64,000 nt of DNA from JAGQVA01 sp033764335 (GTDB lineage Bacteria > Bacteroidota > Bacteroidia > J057): NCBI GenBank assembly GCA_033764335.1, contig JANRJC010000047.1:62001-126000 (forward strand). The letters are read 5' to 3'. The translations under genes and the position numbers were made by a program. Below, piece by piece: positions 36,935 through 45,915 of the stretch (its first letter is position 1; each line of letters begins with the position of its first letter). The notes below the pieces were generated by a model. The model worked only from the letters and a program-made list of their open reading frames with translations. It was not told the DNA's origin and did no database searches.

Positions 36935-38242
36935 TCAGAAGGTGACATTTAAACCCAATCGCAGATTTACCTGCTGACTCTCCGTAGGCCGAAGAAAGGA
37001 ACTGAGGTGATCCGTAGTGGCAAATAAGACGATTGGTCCCAGTTTTAACAATAGATTTGCTCCCAGATTATCAAACCTCCGGTTGCGCACCGACCAGGTA
37101 AGTCCTGCAGTTAAAATTTTACCCAAATCTTTGCTGGCGCTTACTACGAAAGCAGGGAAAACCTTGCCCCGATAAAATTCACTGTAGTACAAACCGCCCA
37201 GCCGAAGCGATTTTATCGGCGCAAAAGTCCCTCCGATATAAATTCTCGTCGGAAGACTTGTCCGGAAAGTTCCTGCCGTTTCTTCTGTCTGAATATCGCT
37301 AAACAACGAGTCCAATACGGTATTTATATTAAAAGAATCCTGCTCAAAAACCTCTGCCACGTCCAATCCTTCAAAAGAAAGTGAGCCTTCTGCATGGTAA
37401 ATTTTTGCCTGATCGGTCCAGTTGATAAAACCCAGATCAATCACACTGGCCGAAAGTTTTATCCGGTCATTTAAGGCATATTCTAATCCCAGGTCACCTG
37501 AAAATCCATGATTTCCGGTAAAGGGTTTGAACTCAAACTGAGGGTTGAAGTTTTCCAGACTCCCGATGTCAAAGATGCTGGTCTGTACCTCGTAATTGAC
37601 TTGTAGTTGAAGCTGGTATATCTCCGGACTGGTAGTAAGGGATGCCTCGGCCATTCCTGCGGAAACATTCGCCAGACCGACCAGATATTTCAGCCGTGTG
37701 CCGATTTGCAGTTTTCCTTTTCGGAATACCAGACCTGCTCCGATTTCATGCCATGCCGAAACCTGAAAATCGGGTGCAACCGGAAGTGTCTGATCCACAA
37801 AACCCGCGTTGCCATACCAGGCAAGTTCGGGCAGGGTTTTGGGATAACTGAAATAGCCGCTCACTTTCGTTCCGGTAAAAACAGAAACCTGCACCGGCCC
37901 TACTTTAACCGCTACTCCCAGTATATCCACGTTTGCCTGTGTGCGGATAATGTTCACGTCCTGCATCCGGGTTATTGCCCCTTCCACGTCAATCATGAGC
38001 GAGTCTGTGCCGGGTTTTGGGCGGAGAATATCGGCATAAGAAAAACCGCTGTTTAAACCGTGCAGATAGACCGAGGGCAGGCTGATAGTGATAGTTTTTT
38101 CCTGCATAAAAGCAGGATTTGCCTGAAGATTCTGCACGGCTCGGGGCATAAAATGTAACCCCAATTCCTGTTGCGCATATCCCCGCCCCTGTGATATCAG
38201 GGCAAAAACAAAAATGAGAGTATATATTTTTATTCGTTTCAT
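36935..38242 (-). CDS. DUF5723 family outer-membrane beta-barrel protein
   Basis: 435 residues with a Sec signal peptide ending GYAQ and alternating beta-strands throughout (LGLHFMPRAVQNLQANPAF near the N-terminus, LGLNVTF at the end with terminal Phe). The N-terminal part and strand pattern match DUF5723, predicted outer-membrane barrels of Bacteroidota; function is unknown. It starts four bases after the stop of the lipoprotein gene at 38247, which suggests the two products work together. Confidence 0.8.
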   Translation of the reverse strand: MKRIKIYTLIFVFALISQGRGYAQQELGLHFMPRAVQNLQANPAFMQEKTITISLPSVYLHGLNSGFSYADILRPKPGTDSLMIDVEGAITRMQDVNIIRTQANVDILGVAVKVGPVQVSVFTGTKVSGYFSYPKTLPELAWYGNAGFVDQTLPVAPDFQVSAWHEIGAGLVFRKGKLQIGTRLKYLVGLANVSAGMAEASLTTSPEIYQLQLQVNYEVQTSIFDIGSLENFNPQFEFKPFTGNHGFSGDLGLEYALNDRIKLSASVIDLGFINWTDQAKIYHAEGSLSFEGLDVAEVFEQDSFNINTVLDSLFSDIQTEETAGTFRTSLPTRIYIGGTFAPIKSLRLGGLYYSEFYRGKVFPAFVVSASKDLGKILTAGLTWSVRNRRFDNLGANLLLKLGPIVLFATTDHLSSFLRPTESQQVNLRLGLNVTF

Positions 38243-38246
38243 ATTT

Positions 38247-39764
38247 TTAAGGATTTATTCGGGCGGTTACCCCGAGTTTGATTCCAATCTGATCACTCAC
38301 CCGAAATTTTACCGGTGAAACCCCGCCTCCGGCGGTGGAAATAATCGCACGAATGCGAATTTTTCGGGTCTCCGGCAGAAGGGAAAATCTTTCTTCCGAA
38401 AAGTTTACCGATAATGTCTGAGTACCCGGTGTTACTACTGCGCCGTCTGCTCCTGTCTCGGGAGAGGAAAGAAGGGCGGAGGAAACATCAAAAAGGGAGT
38501 CAAGCAATTCTCCTTGTGAATCGAGGAAATACACTTGTGCCACCGCCTCAACCGGGAGGGCATTTTCGGTAATTAGCTTAAATCCTCCTGCCTGCACAAT
38601 ATCGAGGTCGGAAAGGTCCACCTCCAGTGTGTCTTCCAAAATAAGGTCTTCCACTTGCCCTTCCAGCGGTATTTCGGCAGAAATACCTACTGAAAGGGAA
38701 CTGGAGTCGGTGATAAACCCGGAAAAGGCGTTTCCGTTCGGATTGGCGATCATGCCAAATTGATAAGTAAGAACTTCCGGTAAGGCAGAAATAATATCGG
38801 TAATGTTCGAATTGGTTTTATTGATGGTAATCTCCGTGATTTTGCTTTGGCCCACCTCTGAAATTTGCGGATGGAGAAGGTTAATTCCTCCTGCCAATCC
38901 ATCATGTCCCAGGGGAACGGTTGTCATTCCGTCAGAGCTGCTTGCCGAAATAAGAGAGGTTATTTCAACGGGTACACCAAAAGAATTGTCAAAAATAAAG
39001 GTCAGCGAAGGATCTGCGAGACCAAGGCTTTTGACCTTTATTTGTTTGAAAATATCCGTCGTAATGCTATCTGCGTCATTGGAAAAAGCATAATAAGGAA
39101 TATTTCCCTCTAAGTAAGAATAGTCCATTCCTTTCAGAAGCATGCTTGCTCCGTCGAGGGTAACCGTCTGCCCACTACCTGTATGCCGGGCATAGCAGGC
39201 AAACCGAACAGAGTCATCACTGAAAACAAAAGTATAACCCGTAAGGTCGAAAGTGGCCGAACCGCTGCCCGAAGGAGAAAGAGGTAAAAAAACCACAAAA
39301 GAACTTCCATCCTTCCATAGATCGTCCAAACGAAGAAATACTTCATATTCTCCGGAAAGAGAAGACTGGTAGTCAAAATCAAGGCTCCCCGATTTCAATG
39401 TAATCCGCTGCAACTGTTCGATCGGGAAAGGTAGTGTAAGTTGGGAGTCGGGCATTACCACCGGTATATCGGGAAGCGTTATGACCGGAAAATCGGACTG
39501 CGAAAGCGTGGCGAGATGTGCTTCATACAGCAAGGCCAGGTCCCCTGTCGCACTGATTTGTAACCAACCTCCGGTGTCCACTTTATCCAGCGCTTTTTCC
39601 ACCGAAATATGCGTATTCACCAATGGCAAAGCGACTTCAGGAGACCATTCTGGGGCAATAATTTTATCCGTCTTTTCTATCAGACTACAGGAAGCTAATA
39701 AAACCGAAAGGGCTGAAAATGTAAAAATTGTCCGTGATACTGATAGGTTCATTGATTTTTTCAT
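38247..39764 (-). CDS. Unknown large lipoprotein cotranscribed with DUF5723
   Basis: 505 residues with lipobox LASC (Cys26). The body is beta-rich and serine/threonine-rich with no domain I recognise. Four bases separate it from the DUF5723 barrel. A barrel plus lipoprotein pair in the outer membrane is suggested, but no function can be given. Start chosen at ATG 39764, with the signal peptide beginning about 10 residues later. Confidence 0.75.
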   Translation of the reverse strand: MKKSMNLSVSRTIFTFSALSVLLASCSLIEKTDKIIAPEWSPEVALPLVNTHISVEKALDKVDTGGWLQISATGDLALLYEAHLATLSQSDFPVITLPDIPVVMPDSQLTLPFPIEQLQRITLKSGSLDFDYQSSLSGEYEVFLRLDDLWKDGSSFVVFLPLSPSGSGSATFDLTGYTFVFSDDSVRFACYARHTGSGQTVTLDGASMLLKGMDYSYLEGNIPYYAFSNDADSITTDIFKQIKVKSLGLADPSLTFIFDNSFGVPVEITSLISASSSDGMTTVPLGHDGLAGGINLLHPQISEVGQSKITEITINKTNSNITDIISALPEVLTYQFGMIANPNGNAFSGFITDSSSLSVGISAEIPLEGQVEDLILEDTLEVDLSDLDIVQAGGFKLITENALPVEAVAQVYFLDSQGELLDSLFDVSSALLSSPETGADGAVVTPGTQTLSVNFSEERFSLLPETRKIRIRAIISTAGGGVSPVKFRVSDQIGIKLGVTARINP

Positions 39765-39926
39765 AAATTGACACCTGCAATCTCACAACGATTCGCATTA
39801 TTTAAAAATGATAAATTACAAAAAATTAACATTCCATTTATTCAAATTAAAATTAAGAAAACATTCTGAGATGATATGTATGAGGATAAGTTGTAAATTG
39901 GACGGGGGAATTTGTAAATTCGATGT

Positions 39927-40646
39927 ATGAAATATTATCTACTTCTTATTGCCGGCCTGATTACTGTGGTTTTTAGTAGTTGCTCCCAACCTCAAAAAGC
40001 CACAGAAAATGCTTTAGTTTCATCAGAATCCGCCAACTCCAATCTTCCCTCACCGGATATTAAGATGATTGAAGAAAACCTTACGAAAGGTTTGTTGGGC
40101 GATTCTACCATGTTTCCCTATGTCTATCAGGGCGAAGGGCGAAGCAATATTTTCGAGGCTTATACCATGCGGTTTAGCCTCACCTATGAGGCCCCTCTGT
40201 TGCCTATGATCAATTCGATGGTTCCGTGGGTAAATACAGAGACTTTCAGCGAAGACAATGGTCTGTTTCTCACCTATATCCGAAATGGGCGCGAAATCAG
40301 CCTTTCCAATCCCTATATCCAAATTCAATATATCAACAAACGTATGCCGAGTTGCAGCAGTGTGGACTCCGTGTATATCTGGCTCACAGATCTTTTTGTC
40401 AAAAATTATAAAGGAAACATTATCCGGCAAAAACATACCGTGGAAACGATGTCCCGCCTCCCGGCAGTTTGCGCAGAGTTTCAGACCCCCAATACGGAGC
40501 GGATCAAAGGGAAATACATGGCTTATGCTTACGTGGACTATGACAAGGACTACCTTATAGGTATGGCACTTACCACAACGGAGAAAAGTGATTTTGAAAT
40601 CAACCTTCCGCTGTTTTATAATATTGTGGAAAGTTTCTCCTACTAG
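39927..40646 (+). CDS. Unknown lipoprotein
   Basis: 239 residues with a signal and lipobox FSSC (Cys19). No domain is recognised; the mature part is soluble and contains paired cysteines (PSCSS and AVCAEF). A TTG-N21-TAAATTCG candidate promoter lies just before, so close that the transcript would have almost no leader. Its last four bases overlap the end of the convergent acetyltransferase gene. Confidence 0.7.
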   Translation: MKYYLLLIAGLITVVFSSCSQPQKATENALVSSESANSNLPSPDIKMIEENLTKGLLGDSTMFPYVYQGEGRSNIFEAYTMRFSLTYEAPLLPMINSMVPWVNTETFSEDNGLFLTYIRNGREISLSNPYIQIQYINKRMPSCSSVDSVYIWLTDLFVKNYKGNIIRQKHTVETMSRLPAVCAEFQTPNTERIKGKYMAYAYVDYDKDYLIGMALTTTEKSDFEINLPLFYNIVESFSY

Positions 40647-41290
40647 TTTGTAGGTTTTGCAGGGTTGCCGAATACCGTTTGCCCGGGATCTACATTTTTA
40701 AGCACAACTGCACCCGGGCCGATCATCGCACCCTCTCCAATGGTCAACCCCGGATGAATGACTGCACCCATGCCAACAATTACATCTTTATGAATCATTA
40801 CCTCCCGGCCAATGCGCGCCCCTGTCTGGAGAGTACAGAAGTCGCCGATCTGTGTATCTATATCAATGGAAACCCCGGTTTCTATCAGATTGTAACTACC
40901 AACGAGAGCATTTGCATGAACAATTACACCGGGGTAAATCAGGTTTCCTTTCCCGATCTTTGCATAAGAAGAAATACTGCTAAAGGGATGAATCAAATTG
41001 ATGAGTTCCGGTTTTTTTATAGCAAGGTATTTTACGAGGTTATGGCGGTGCTCTATGTCGCGGGCGGCAACCACCAGTTTGATATTTTCGTCTTCCAAAA
41101 GCGTATCGCTGTCCCGGTTGCCCAGCTTGGCGATTACCAGAATATCATTGATCTCCTGGCTGATTGTGCTGTCATCATCGGTAAGAAAGCCATAAACCAT
41201 CACATCCAGCGCATTTGCCGCATCCAAGGCCGCACGGGCTTCCGGACCAGTACCAATAATAATTATAGGGGTTTTTGATTCTTCCATCAA
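40643..41290 (-). CDS. NeuD/PglD-family sugar O- or N-acyltransferase (left-handed beta-helix)
   Basis: 215 residues. The N-terminal half is a Rossmann-like PglD_N domain (IIIIGTGPEARAALDAA). The C-terminal half is a hexapeptide-repeat beta-helix (IGKGNLIYPGVIVHANALVG, IGREVMIHKDVIVGMGAVIHPG, GPGAVVLKNVDPG, VFGNPAKP), with IGDFCTLQTG as a typical loop. Such enzymes acetylate amino-sugars in surface-glycan synthesis, but no glycan genes are close. A minus-strand TAGCTTTG box lies 17 bases upstream. Confidence 0.85.
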   Translation of the reverse strand: MMEESKTPIIIIGTGPEARAALDAANALDVMVYGFLTDDDSTISQEINDILVIAKLGNRDSDTLLEDENIKLVVAARDIEHRHNLVKYLAIKKPELINLIHPFSSISSYAKIGKGNLIYPGVIVHANALVGSYNLIETGVSIDIDTQIGDFCTLQTGARIGREVMIHKDVIVGMGAVIHPGLTIGEGAMIGPGAVVLKNVDPGQTVFGNPAKPTN

Positions 41291-41306
41291 TAATCGGATT
41301 TTCGGA

Positions 41307-41314
41307 CAAAGCTA
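41307..41314 (-). promoter_or_regulatory. -7 promoter box for the NeuD-like gene
   Basis: On the minus strand this reads TAGCTTTG (TAnnTTTG), 17 bases before the start codon at 41290. No -33 TTG is clear. Confidence 0.4.
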
Positions 41315-41320
41315 ATAAAA

Positions 41321-42502
41321 ATGAACAGGATATTTTGTGTTATAACTTACGCTTTTTGCCTGTTGGGCATTTTAGTACCGGACTCGCTTCATGCTCAGAT
41401 TTCGGATACGACTTACTGGAGGGAAAATGTCTATCCCCTCGAAATAGAAGGTGATAGTTTGTCCGACTCTTTTTTTGTATTGGATTCTACTGTAGGCAAA
41501 TACCGGTTTTTCTTTACAGCCGAACAACACTGGCGCACCATCAACTCGCAGATTCAGTTTGCCTTTCTCACCTACCTCCATCAAAAGGCCGGTGTGCGAA
41601 ATCTAATTCTGGAAGGGGGATTTACGTATGGATACCTCATCAACCGCTATCTTGAGACAGGGGATAAACGGCTGTTGAAACGGGTTCTCAATGATATTCC
41701 CGTTTGCCCGCAGGATCAGATGAGAATGTTTGAACAACTCCGCAAATACAACGCTCAGTTTCCGCTGGAAGATCGAATTATGGTTTCCGGGATTGATCTG
41801 GAACATTCCCCAGAACTAGCCCTTCAGGGCTTAAGTACGATTATTCCGGAACAAAAACCGCCGGATGAAATAGCGGTACAGGTGGAAGAAATAAAAAACC
41901 TCCATCAGTTGCGGGTTTTCGAAGCAAAAAAAGTAAATCAGCTTTTCCAGCGACTCAGTAAAGACTTTGACCAAAAAAATTCGATATACTCCGCTTACCT
42001 GGGAGAAGATTATGACCTCGCAAAGCTTATTGTGAAAAATGCTTTACAGGGGAAATCCTTTTCGCTGATCAAAGCAGTTCTCTTTAAGAAAACCTGGGAA
42101 AAACGCGAAGAACAACTATTTGCCAATTTTGTCGCCCTTCAGCCGAGGATGAAGCCGGGAAATTATTATGCGCAATTTGGTGCTTTGCACACCGACATTA
42201 AGGCATCTATCAATTGGAAGTTTCCGAGCCTGGCACACCGGCTGAATTTTTACCCGGAATCACCGGTGTTGGGAGAGGTAATGACGATCAGCAGATATTT
42301 TCGCAGAATGTCCGCCGAATACAACCGCTTGGGAGAAGAAGACAAACTCACCCAAATGGTTGATTATGTGGAGAAAAACTACAAAAACCCCGTGGTTTTG
42401 TGTAGTATGATTGGCAAAAACAGCCCGTTCGCTGAAATGAGTAAAACTTTTCAGTATATTCTGCTTCTGGAACCCGAAGCAGAGGCATCTCCATGCGAAT
42501 AA
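41321..42502 (+). CDS. Exported EreA/ChaN (Tiki)-fold-like protein, copy 1
   Basis: 393 residues with a signal peptide ending LHAQ. The N-terminal motif FFTAEQHW (E-x-H) and the following RNLILEGGFTYGYLINRYLETG resemble erythromycin-esterase and ChaN/TraB-type proteins, where an early Glu-His pair forms part of the active site. A second motif, YYAQFGALHTD, provides another conserved His. No experimental function applies; resistance should not be assumed. It has a close tandem paralogue at 42602 sharing these blocks and DIPVCP and ISRYFRR. Confidence 0.65.
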   Translation: MNRIFCVITYAFCLLGILVPDSLHAQISDTTYWRENVYPLEIEGDSLSDSFFVLDSTVGKYRFFFTAEQHWRTINSQIQFAFLTYLHQKAGVRNLILEGGFTYGYLINRYLETGDKRLLKRVLNDIPVCPQDQMRMFEQLRKYNAQFPLEDRIMVSGIDLEHSPELALQGLSTIIPEQKPPDEIAVQVEEIKNLHQLRVFEAKKVNQLFQRLSKDFDQKNSIYSAYLGEDYDLAKLIVKNALQGKSFSLIKAVLFKKTWEKREEQLFANFVALQPRMKPGNYYAQFGALHTDIKASINWKFPSLAHRLNFYPESPVLGEVMTISRYFRRMSAEYNRLGEEDKLTQMVDYVEKNYKNPVVLCSMIGKNSPFAEMSKTFQYILLLEPEAEASPCE

Positions 42503-42554
42503 TTATCAAATAAAGGTTTCTACAAAACCTATCAATGATTTCATGCAGGAAATG

Positions 42555-42562
42555 TATATTTG
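42555..42562 (+). promoter_or_regulatory. -7 promoter box for EreA/ChaN-like copy 2
   Basis: TATATTTG matches TAnnTTTG, in the 99-base gap between the two paralogues and 40 bases before the start at 42602. Confidence 0.45.
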
Positions 42563-42601
42563 TAAAGGCTAAAAGAGGGAGAGTATCACATCAAAAATCA
42601 T

Positions 42602-43801
42602 TTGATTCGCACGAATATCCGGTTTACGGTTATAATTGCTTTTGCAACCTTGCTTTTTTCAGGACTGGGACGGTGCACCGTGTCCGGCCAACCCGATTTT
42701 AATCCCTATATCCGCACTCAGGTATCGCCTCTTGAAATGTCTCCCGATAGTGGTTTTGAATCTTTTTTTATGCTGGACGAGGTGGTAAAAGAGTATAAGT
42801 TTTTTTTCACCGCAGAAGAACACTGGCTATCCATGAATACCCAGGTCCGATACCGGTTTTTGATGTATCTGTATTACCATGCCCATGTAAGAAATCTTAT
42901 TGTCGAAGGCGGTTACAGTTACGGCGATATGCTCAACCGATATTTGGAAACGGGCAATGAAAATCTGCTCATCCGGGCCATTTATGATATTCCGGTTTGC
43001 CCCACAGATATGATCGAGTTTTATCGGGAGTTATATACTTTCAACCGATTTTTACCTGCTCACGAAAAAATACGAATCATTGGTATTGATCTGGAACAAT
43101 CCCCTCAACTCGTGATCGAATGTATGGTAAATCTTCTGCCTCAAAAACCACTTACCGCAGGGGTACGAGACAAAATTACCCAGCTAAAAATGTTTTCCGA
43201 AGCCCAGTATAACGATAAAGAAATTAAAAAATATTTCCGGCAGTTGTACAAAGAAGTTCAGGATCGAAAACGCGCTTACCGACGCTACTGGGGGGACCGC
43301 TACTGGATGTTTGAAATGCTGCTGGAAAATACGGTAGAAGGTTTTGAATCGCCACTTCTTCGCGAGTTTGTCTATGATCACGGAGACCAGAAAAAACGCG
43401 AAGACCGGATGTTCTCCAATTTTCGTTTGCTCTATAAGTATCATATTCTCCAGCCGGGTAACTATTACGGTCAGTTTGGGGGTATCCACACCGAATTAAA
43501 CCCTGCCATTAACTGGGGCTATCATACGCTGGCGCATCAGTTGAACTATGAACGTTATTCGCCGGTAAAGGGAAAAGTTTTGACGATTTCCCGGTACTTT
43601 CGCCGTTTGCCGCAAATTTACGAAAGGTTCCGCGAATATGAGGATTTTATGGCTCTTATGAATGAAATTGACCATACTTCCTCCGAGGATGTAATTTTGT
43701 GCCGTATCTGGGGAAATGATTCTCTTTTCCCCGAAATCAGCCGCGATTTTCAGTTTATGCTTATCATCAAAGACCGGCTGGAATCCGAAAAATGTAAATG
43801 A
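42602..43801 (+). CDS. Exported EreA/ChaN (Tiki)-fold-like protein, copy 2
   Basis: 399 residues from a TTG start, the only plausible one before the signal sequence; a purine-rich AGAGGGAGAG lies upstream. The signal region has a GRC cysteine but not a good lipobox. The same blocks as copy 1 are present: FFTAEEHW, RNLIVEGGYSYGDMLNRYLETG, DIPVCP, GIDLEQSPQL, YYGQFGGIHTE and ISRYFRRL. The insertion between repeats is longer and basic. The two genes are a tandem duplication that has diverged. Confidence 0.65.
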   Translation: MIRTNIRFTVIIAFATLLFSGLGRCTVSGQPDFNPYIRTQVSPLEMSPDSGFESFFMLDEVVKEYKFFFTAEEHWLSMNTQVRYRFLMYLYYHAHVRNLIVEGGYSYGDMLNRYLETGNENLLIRAIYDIPVCPTDMIEFYRELYTFNRFLPAHEKIRIIGIDLEQSPQLVIECMVNLLPQKPLTAGVRDKITQLKMFSEAQYNDKEIKKYFRQLYKEVQDRKRAYRRYWGDRYWMFEMLLENTVEGFESPLLREFVYDHGDQKKREDRMFSNFRLLYKYHILQPGNYYGQFGGIHTELNPAINWGYHTLAHQLNYERYSPVKGKVLTISRYFRRLPQIYERFREYEDFMALMNEIDHTSSEDVILCRIWGNDSLFPEISRDFQFMLIIKDRLESEKCK

Positions 43802-43832
43802 TGAAAAACATTTTAGCGGGTATGATACGTCA

Positions 43833-43863
43833 TTGAGAGGTACAAGGGGAATATCTAGGTTTG
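43833..43863 (+). promoter_or_regulatory. Bacteroidota-type promoter of the TonB-family gene
   Basis: TTG (43833-43835), 20-base spacer, then TAGGTTTG (43856-43863). It fits TTG-N19-21-TAnnTTTG and puts the transcription start near 43870, before the ATG at 43897. Confidence 0.6.
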
Positions 43864-43896
43864 ATACTGTTGAGTGTCGAACCTAATTCTTGTGTT

Positions 43897-44733
43897 ATGC
43901 CTCGCAAAAATATTTCCGCACTGACTGCCGATCTCGACGAAATGGTCTTTACCAATCGAGAAAAAGGTTATGGGGGTTTTTACCTTCGAAAGAAATACCC
44001 TATACACCTGACTGTCGGCACAATTCTCATCGGAACGTTGGCTCTTATAATGACCTTTGGGCCTATTCTTCGAAGGTCAATAGTTCCTGATACAGATATA
44101 GAAAAACTTCGCAGCATCAAGGTGACCATTAACATGGATGATCTTCCACCCCCACCTGCAATTGATGAAGAAACCCCGCCGCCGCCACCGCCGCCCAGAA
44201 TCAAACCGCCGGAAGTGCGTACGGTAGCTTTTCATATTCCCGAACCGGCTCCGGAAGACGAAATTAATCCGGAAGAAGAGCAGACCATCGCCGAAGTGGC
44301 TGAATTAAAAGAGGCCCCTAGTATTGGGTTGGAGGATAAAGAAGGTGCCGATGAAGGGTTTTTTACCGGCGAAAATGTCGAACTCGTGCAAGAGACCGTT
44401 CCGGAAGTAATCCGGGACGCGGAGCCGCCGATTGAGGCTTTTGTTTTCGCCGAATCCGAACCTGCGCCCATCAATATGGATGAAGTCAAATCCCTTATCG
44501 GCTATCCGCAAATTGCCCGCGATGCCGGAATCCATGGGAATGTAGTGCTACGAATACTGGTGGACAAACGGGGTGTTTATCAACGGCATAAAGTGATCAA
44601 TCAGGTTCATCCATTGCTCACCGAAGCCATTGAGGCGCATATTGCAAAACTTAAGTTTACTCCTGCAATTCAGGCAGGCAAGCCTATTCCCTTCTGGGTA
44701 AATGTACCCTTTAGTTTTGTACTGATTCAATAG
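43897..44733 (+). CDS. TonB-family energy transducer
   Basis: 278 residues from ATG 43897 (MPRKNIS), chosen because the promoter lies just upstream and the TTG at 43861 falls within it. One membrane helix (about 37-57), a proline-rich stretch (LPPPPAIDEETPPPPPPPR) and an acidic linker precede a C-terminal TonB domain (about 190-278: PQIARDAGIHGNVVLRILVDKRG, FTPAIQAGKPIPFWVNVPFSF). The YPxxAR-like motif and GNVVL are typical. It should couple the proton motive force via ExbB/ExbD to outer-membrane receptors; those genes are not in the window. Confidence 0.88.
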   Translation: MPRKNISALTADLDEMVFTNREKGYGGFYLRKKYPIHLTVGTILIGTLALIMTFGPILRRSIVPDTDIEKLRSIKVTINMDDLPPPPAIDEETPPPPPPPRIKPPEVRTVAFHIPEPAPEDEINPEEEQTIAEVAELKEAPSIGLEDKEGADEGFFTGENVELVQETVPEVIRDAEPPIEAFVFAESEPAPINMDEVKSLIGYPQIARDAGIHGNVVLRILVDKRGVYQRHKVINQVHPLLTEAIEAHIAKLKFTPAIQAGKPIPFWVNVPFSFVLIQ

Positions 44734-44775
44734 AGGCATTTAGAGAATTTAGCTGTGGGAATAGATAAGGTTTTG

Positions 44776-44783
44776 TATCTTTG
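44776..44783 (+). promoter_or_regulatory. -7 promoter box for the LPG-synthase-type gene
   Basis: TATCTTTG matches TAnnTTTG. It would place the transcription start near 44790, leaving a leader of about 50 bases that holds the hairpin described next. Confidence 0.5.
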
Positions 44784-44804
44784 CCTGTCGATGTTTTATA
44801 ATTA

Positions 44805-44841
44805 AGACCTCGGCCTGAACTCTTGGTTCAGGTCTTTTTTT
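44805..44841 (+). terminator. Hairpin with T-run directly before the start codon
   Basis: CCTGAAC (44814-44820) pairs with GTTCAGG (44826-44832) across TCTTG, followed by TCTTTTTTT and then the ATG at 44842. AGACCT (44805-44810) can pair alternatively with AGGTCT (44830-44835). It ends the upstream tonB transcript or, given the -7 box at 44776, could attenuate the downstream gene. Confidence 0.6.
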
Positions 44842-45870
44842 ATGAAAAAGTATCTAAAAACGATTCTTCAACTCGTCATTGGTCTCGGGATTGCCACTGC
44901 GTTGCTTTACCTGACTTTCAGAGACCGCTCCTTGGAAGATCTTTTCCAGTCAATGAAAGAGGCAGACATATTCTGGATGCTAATGGGAGCAGTTGCCTTA
45001 TTTGGCGTGTTTTTTTTCCGGGGAATGCGATGGAAACTAATGCTTGATAGCTCTGGACATCCTGCGGATACCCTCAATACCATCGCCTCGGTTTTTATCT
45101 GTTATCTGGTCAATAGTGCTACCCCCAAACTCGGAGAGGTTGCCCGGTGTTCGGTTATGTTACGAACGGATAAAATCCCCATTCCCGCCAGCTTGGGCAC
45201 GGTCATTACGGAAAGGGCTTTTGATGTGATTGTTTTGCTTGCAGGCATTGGATTGATATTCCTGGTAGAGTTTCAGCGACTTAGCGATCTGTTTAGCCAG
45301 ATGTTTGGGAAAATTTTTGGAGGGATACAAAACGGTTTGGGAATACTCCTGATCGCAGGACTCGCCGGGGTTGTCTTGACTGTTGGGGCCTGGTATGTGC
45401 TTCGGTTGGGGAAAAGTCGCAAAGGGTTTGCCGGCAAAATTTACGGATTTGTTTATACCATGTTCCAGGCTGTCAAAAGCGTATTTTTCTTACAAAAACC
45501 GGGATGGTTTTTCTTCCATACCTTTATGACTTGGGCTTGCCTGATCCTGATGAATTATTTTTTTATACTCGCCCTTCCGGATACACATGACCTGGGGATT
45601 TATTTTGCCGTCCTGATTCTTTTTATTGGCGGAATCGGCTGGGCATTACCGGTTCCTGCGGGTATGGGGACCACGCATTTTATTGTCTATCAGTTGTTTC
45701 TGGCTTTTGGCCTAGAGGGTAGTGCCGGTCAGAATATTGGGTTTTTCTCAAACGGAGCTACCCTCGTATTTACGGTTTTGTATGGCGTGATTGGCTGGAT
45801 CTTTTTTATGATCGTAGAAAACCGAATAGAAAAAAATAAAAAAATTCCCAATCCTTCCCTTAACTCATAA
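44842..45870 (+). CDS. Lysylphosphatidylglycerol synthase TM-region (UPF0104) family protein
   Basis: 342 residues with about eight membrane segments. The pattern fits the LPG_synthase_TM / AglD-like family: FFRGMRWKLML near residue 59, NSATPKLGEVARCSVM near residue 90, TERAFDVIVLL and PVPAGMGTTHFIVY. Only the membrane domain is present, without the synthase domain of MprF. Such proteins are thought to move or modify lipid-linked substrates. The start codon is directly preceded by a terminator-like hairpin. Confidence 0.85.
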   Translation: MKKYLKTILQLVIGLGIATALLYLTFRDRSLEDLFQSMKEADIFWMLMGAVALFGVFFFRGMRWKLMLDSSGHPADTLNTIASVFICYLVNSATPKLGEVARCSVMLRTDKIPIPASLGTVITERAFDVIVLLAGIGLIFLVEFQRLSDLFSQMFGKIFGGIQNGLGILLIAGLAGVVLTVGAWYVLRLGKSRKGFAGKIYGFVYTMFQAVKSVFFLQKPGWFFFHTFMTWACLILMNYFFILALPDTHDLGIYFAVLILFIGGIGWALPVPAGMGTTHFIVYQLFLAFGLEGSAGQNIGFFSNGATLVFTVLYGVIGWIFFMIVENRIEKNKKIPNPSLNS

Positions 45871-45878
45871 TTTCTCAC

Positions 45879-45886
45879 TAACTTTG
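45879..45886 (+). promoter_or_regulatory. -7 promoter box for guaB
   Basis: TAACTTTG matches TAnnTTTG and lies 30 bases before the ATG at 45916. It favours that start over the ATG at 45895, which would leave virtually no leader. Confidence 0.5.
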
Positions 45887-45915
45887 CTCGGCAAATGTCA
45901 AAAACGATATTTGCT

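Noticed and set aside
41321..43801. Macrolide-resistance esterases
   Set aside because: Similarity is at the fold/motif level only and the proteins are exported; calling resistance would be unsupported.
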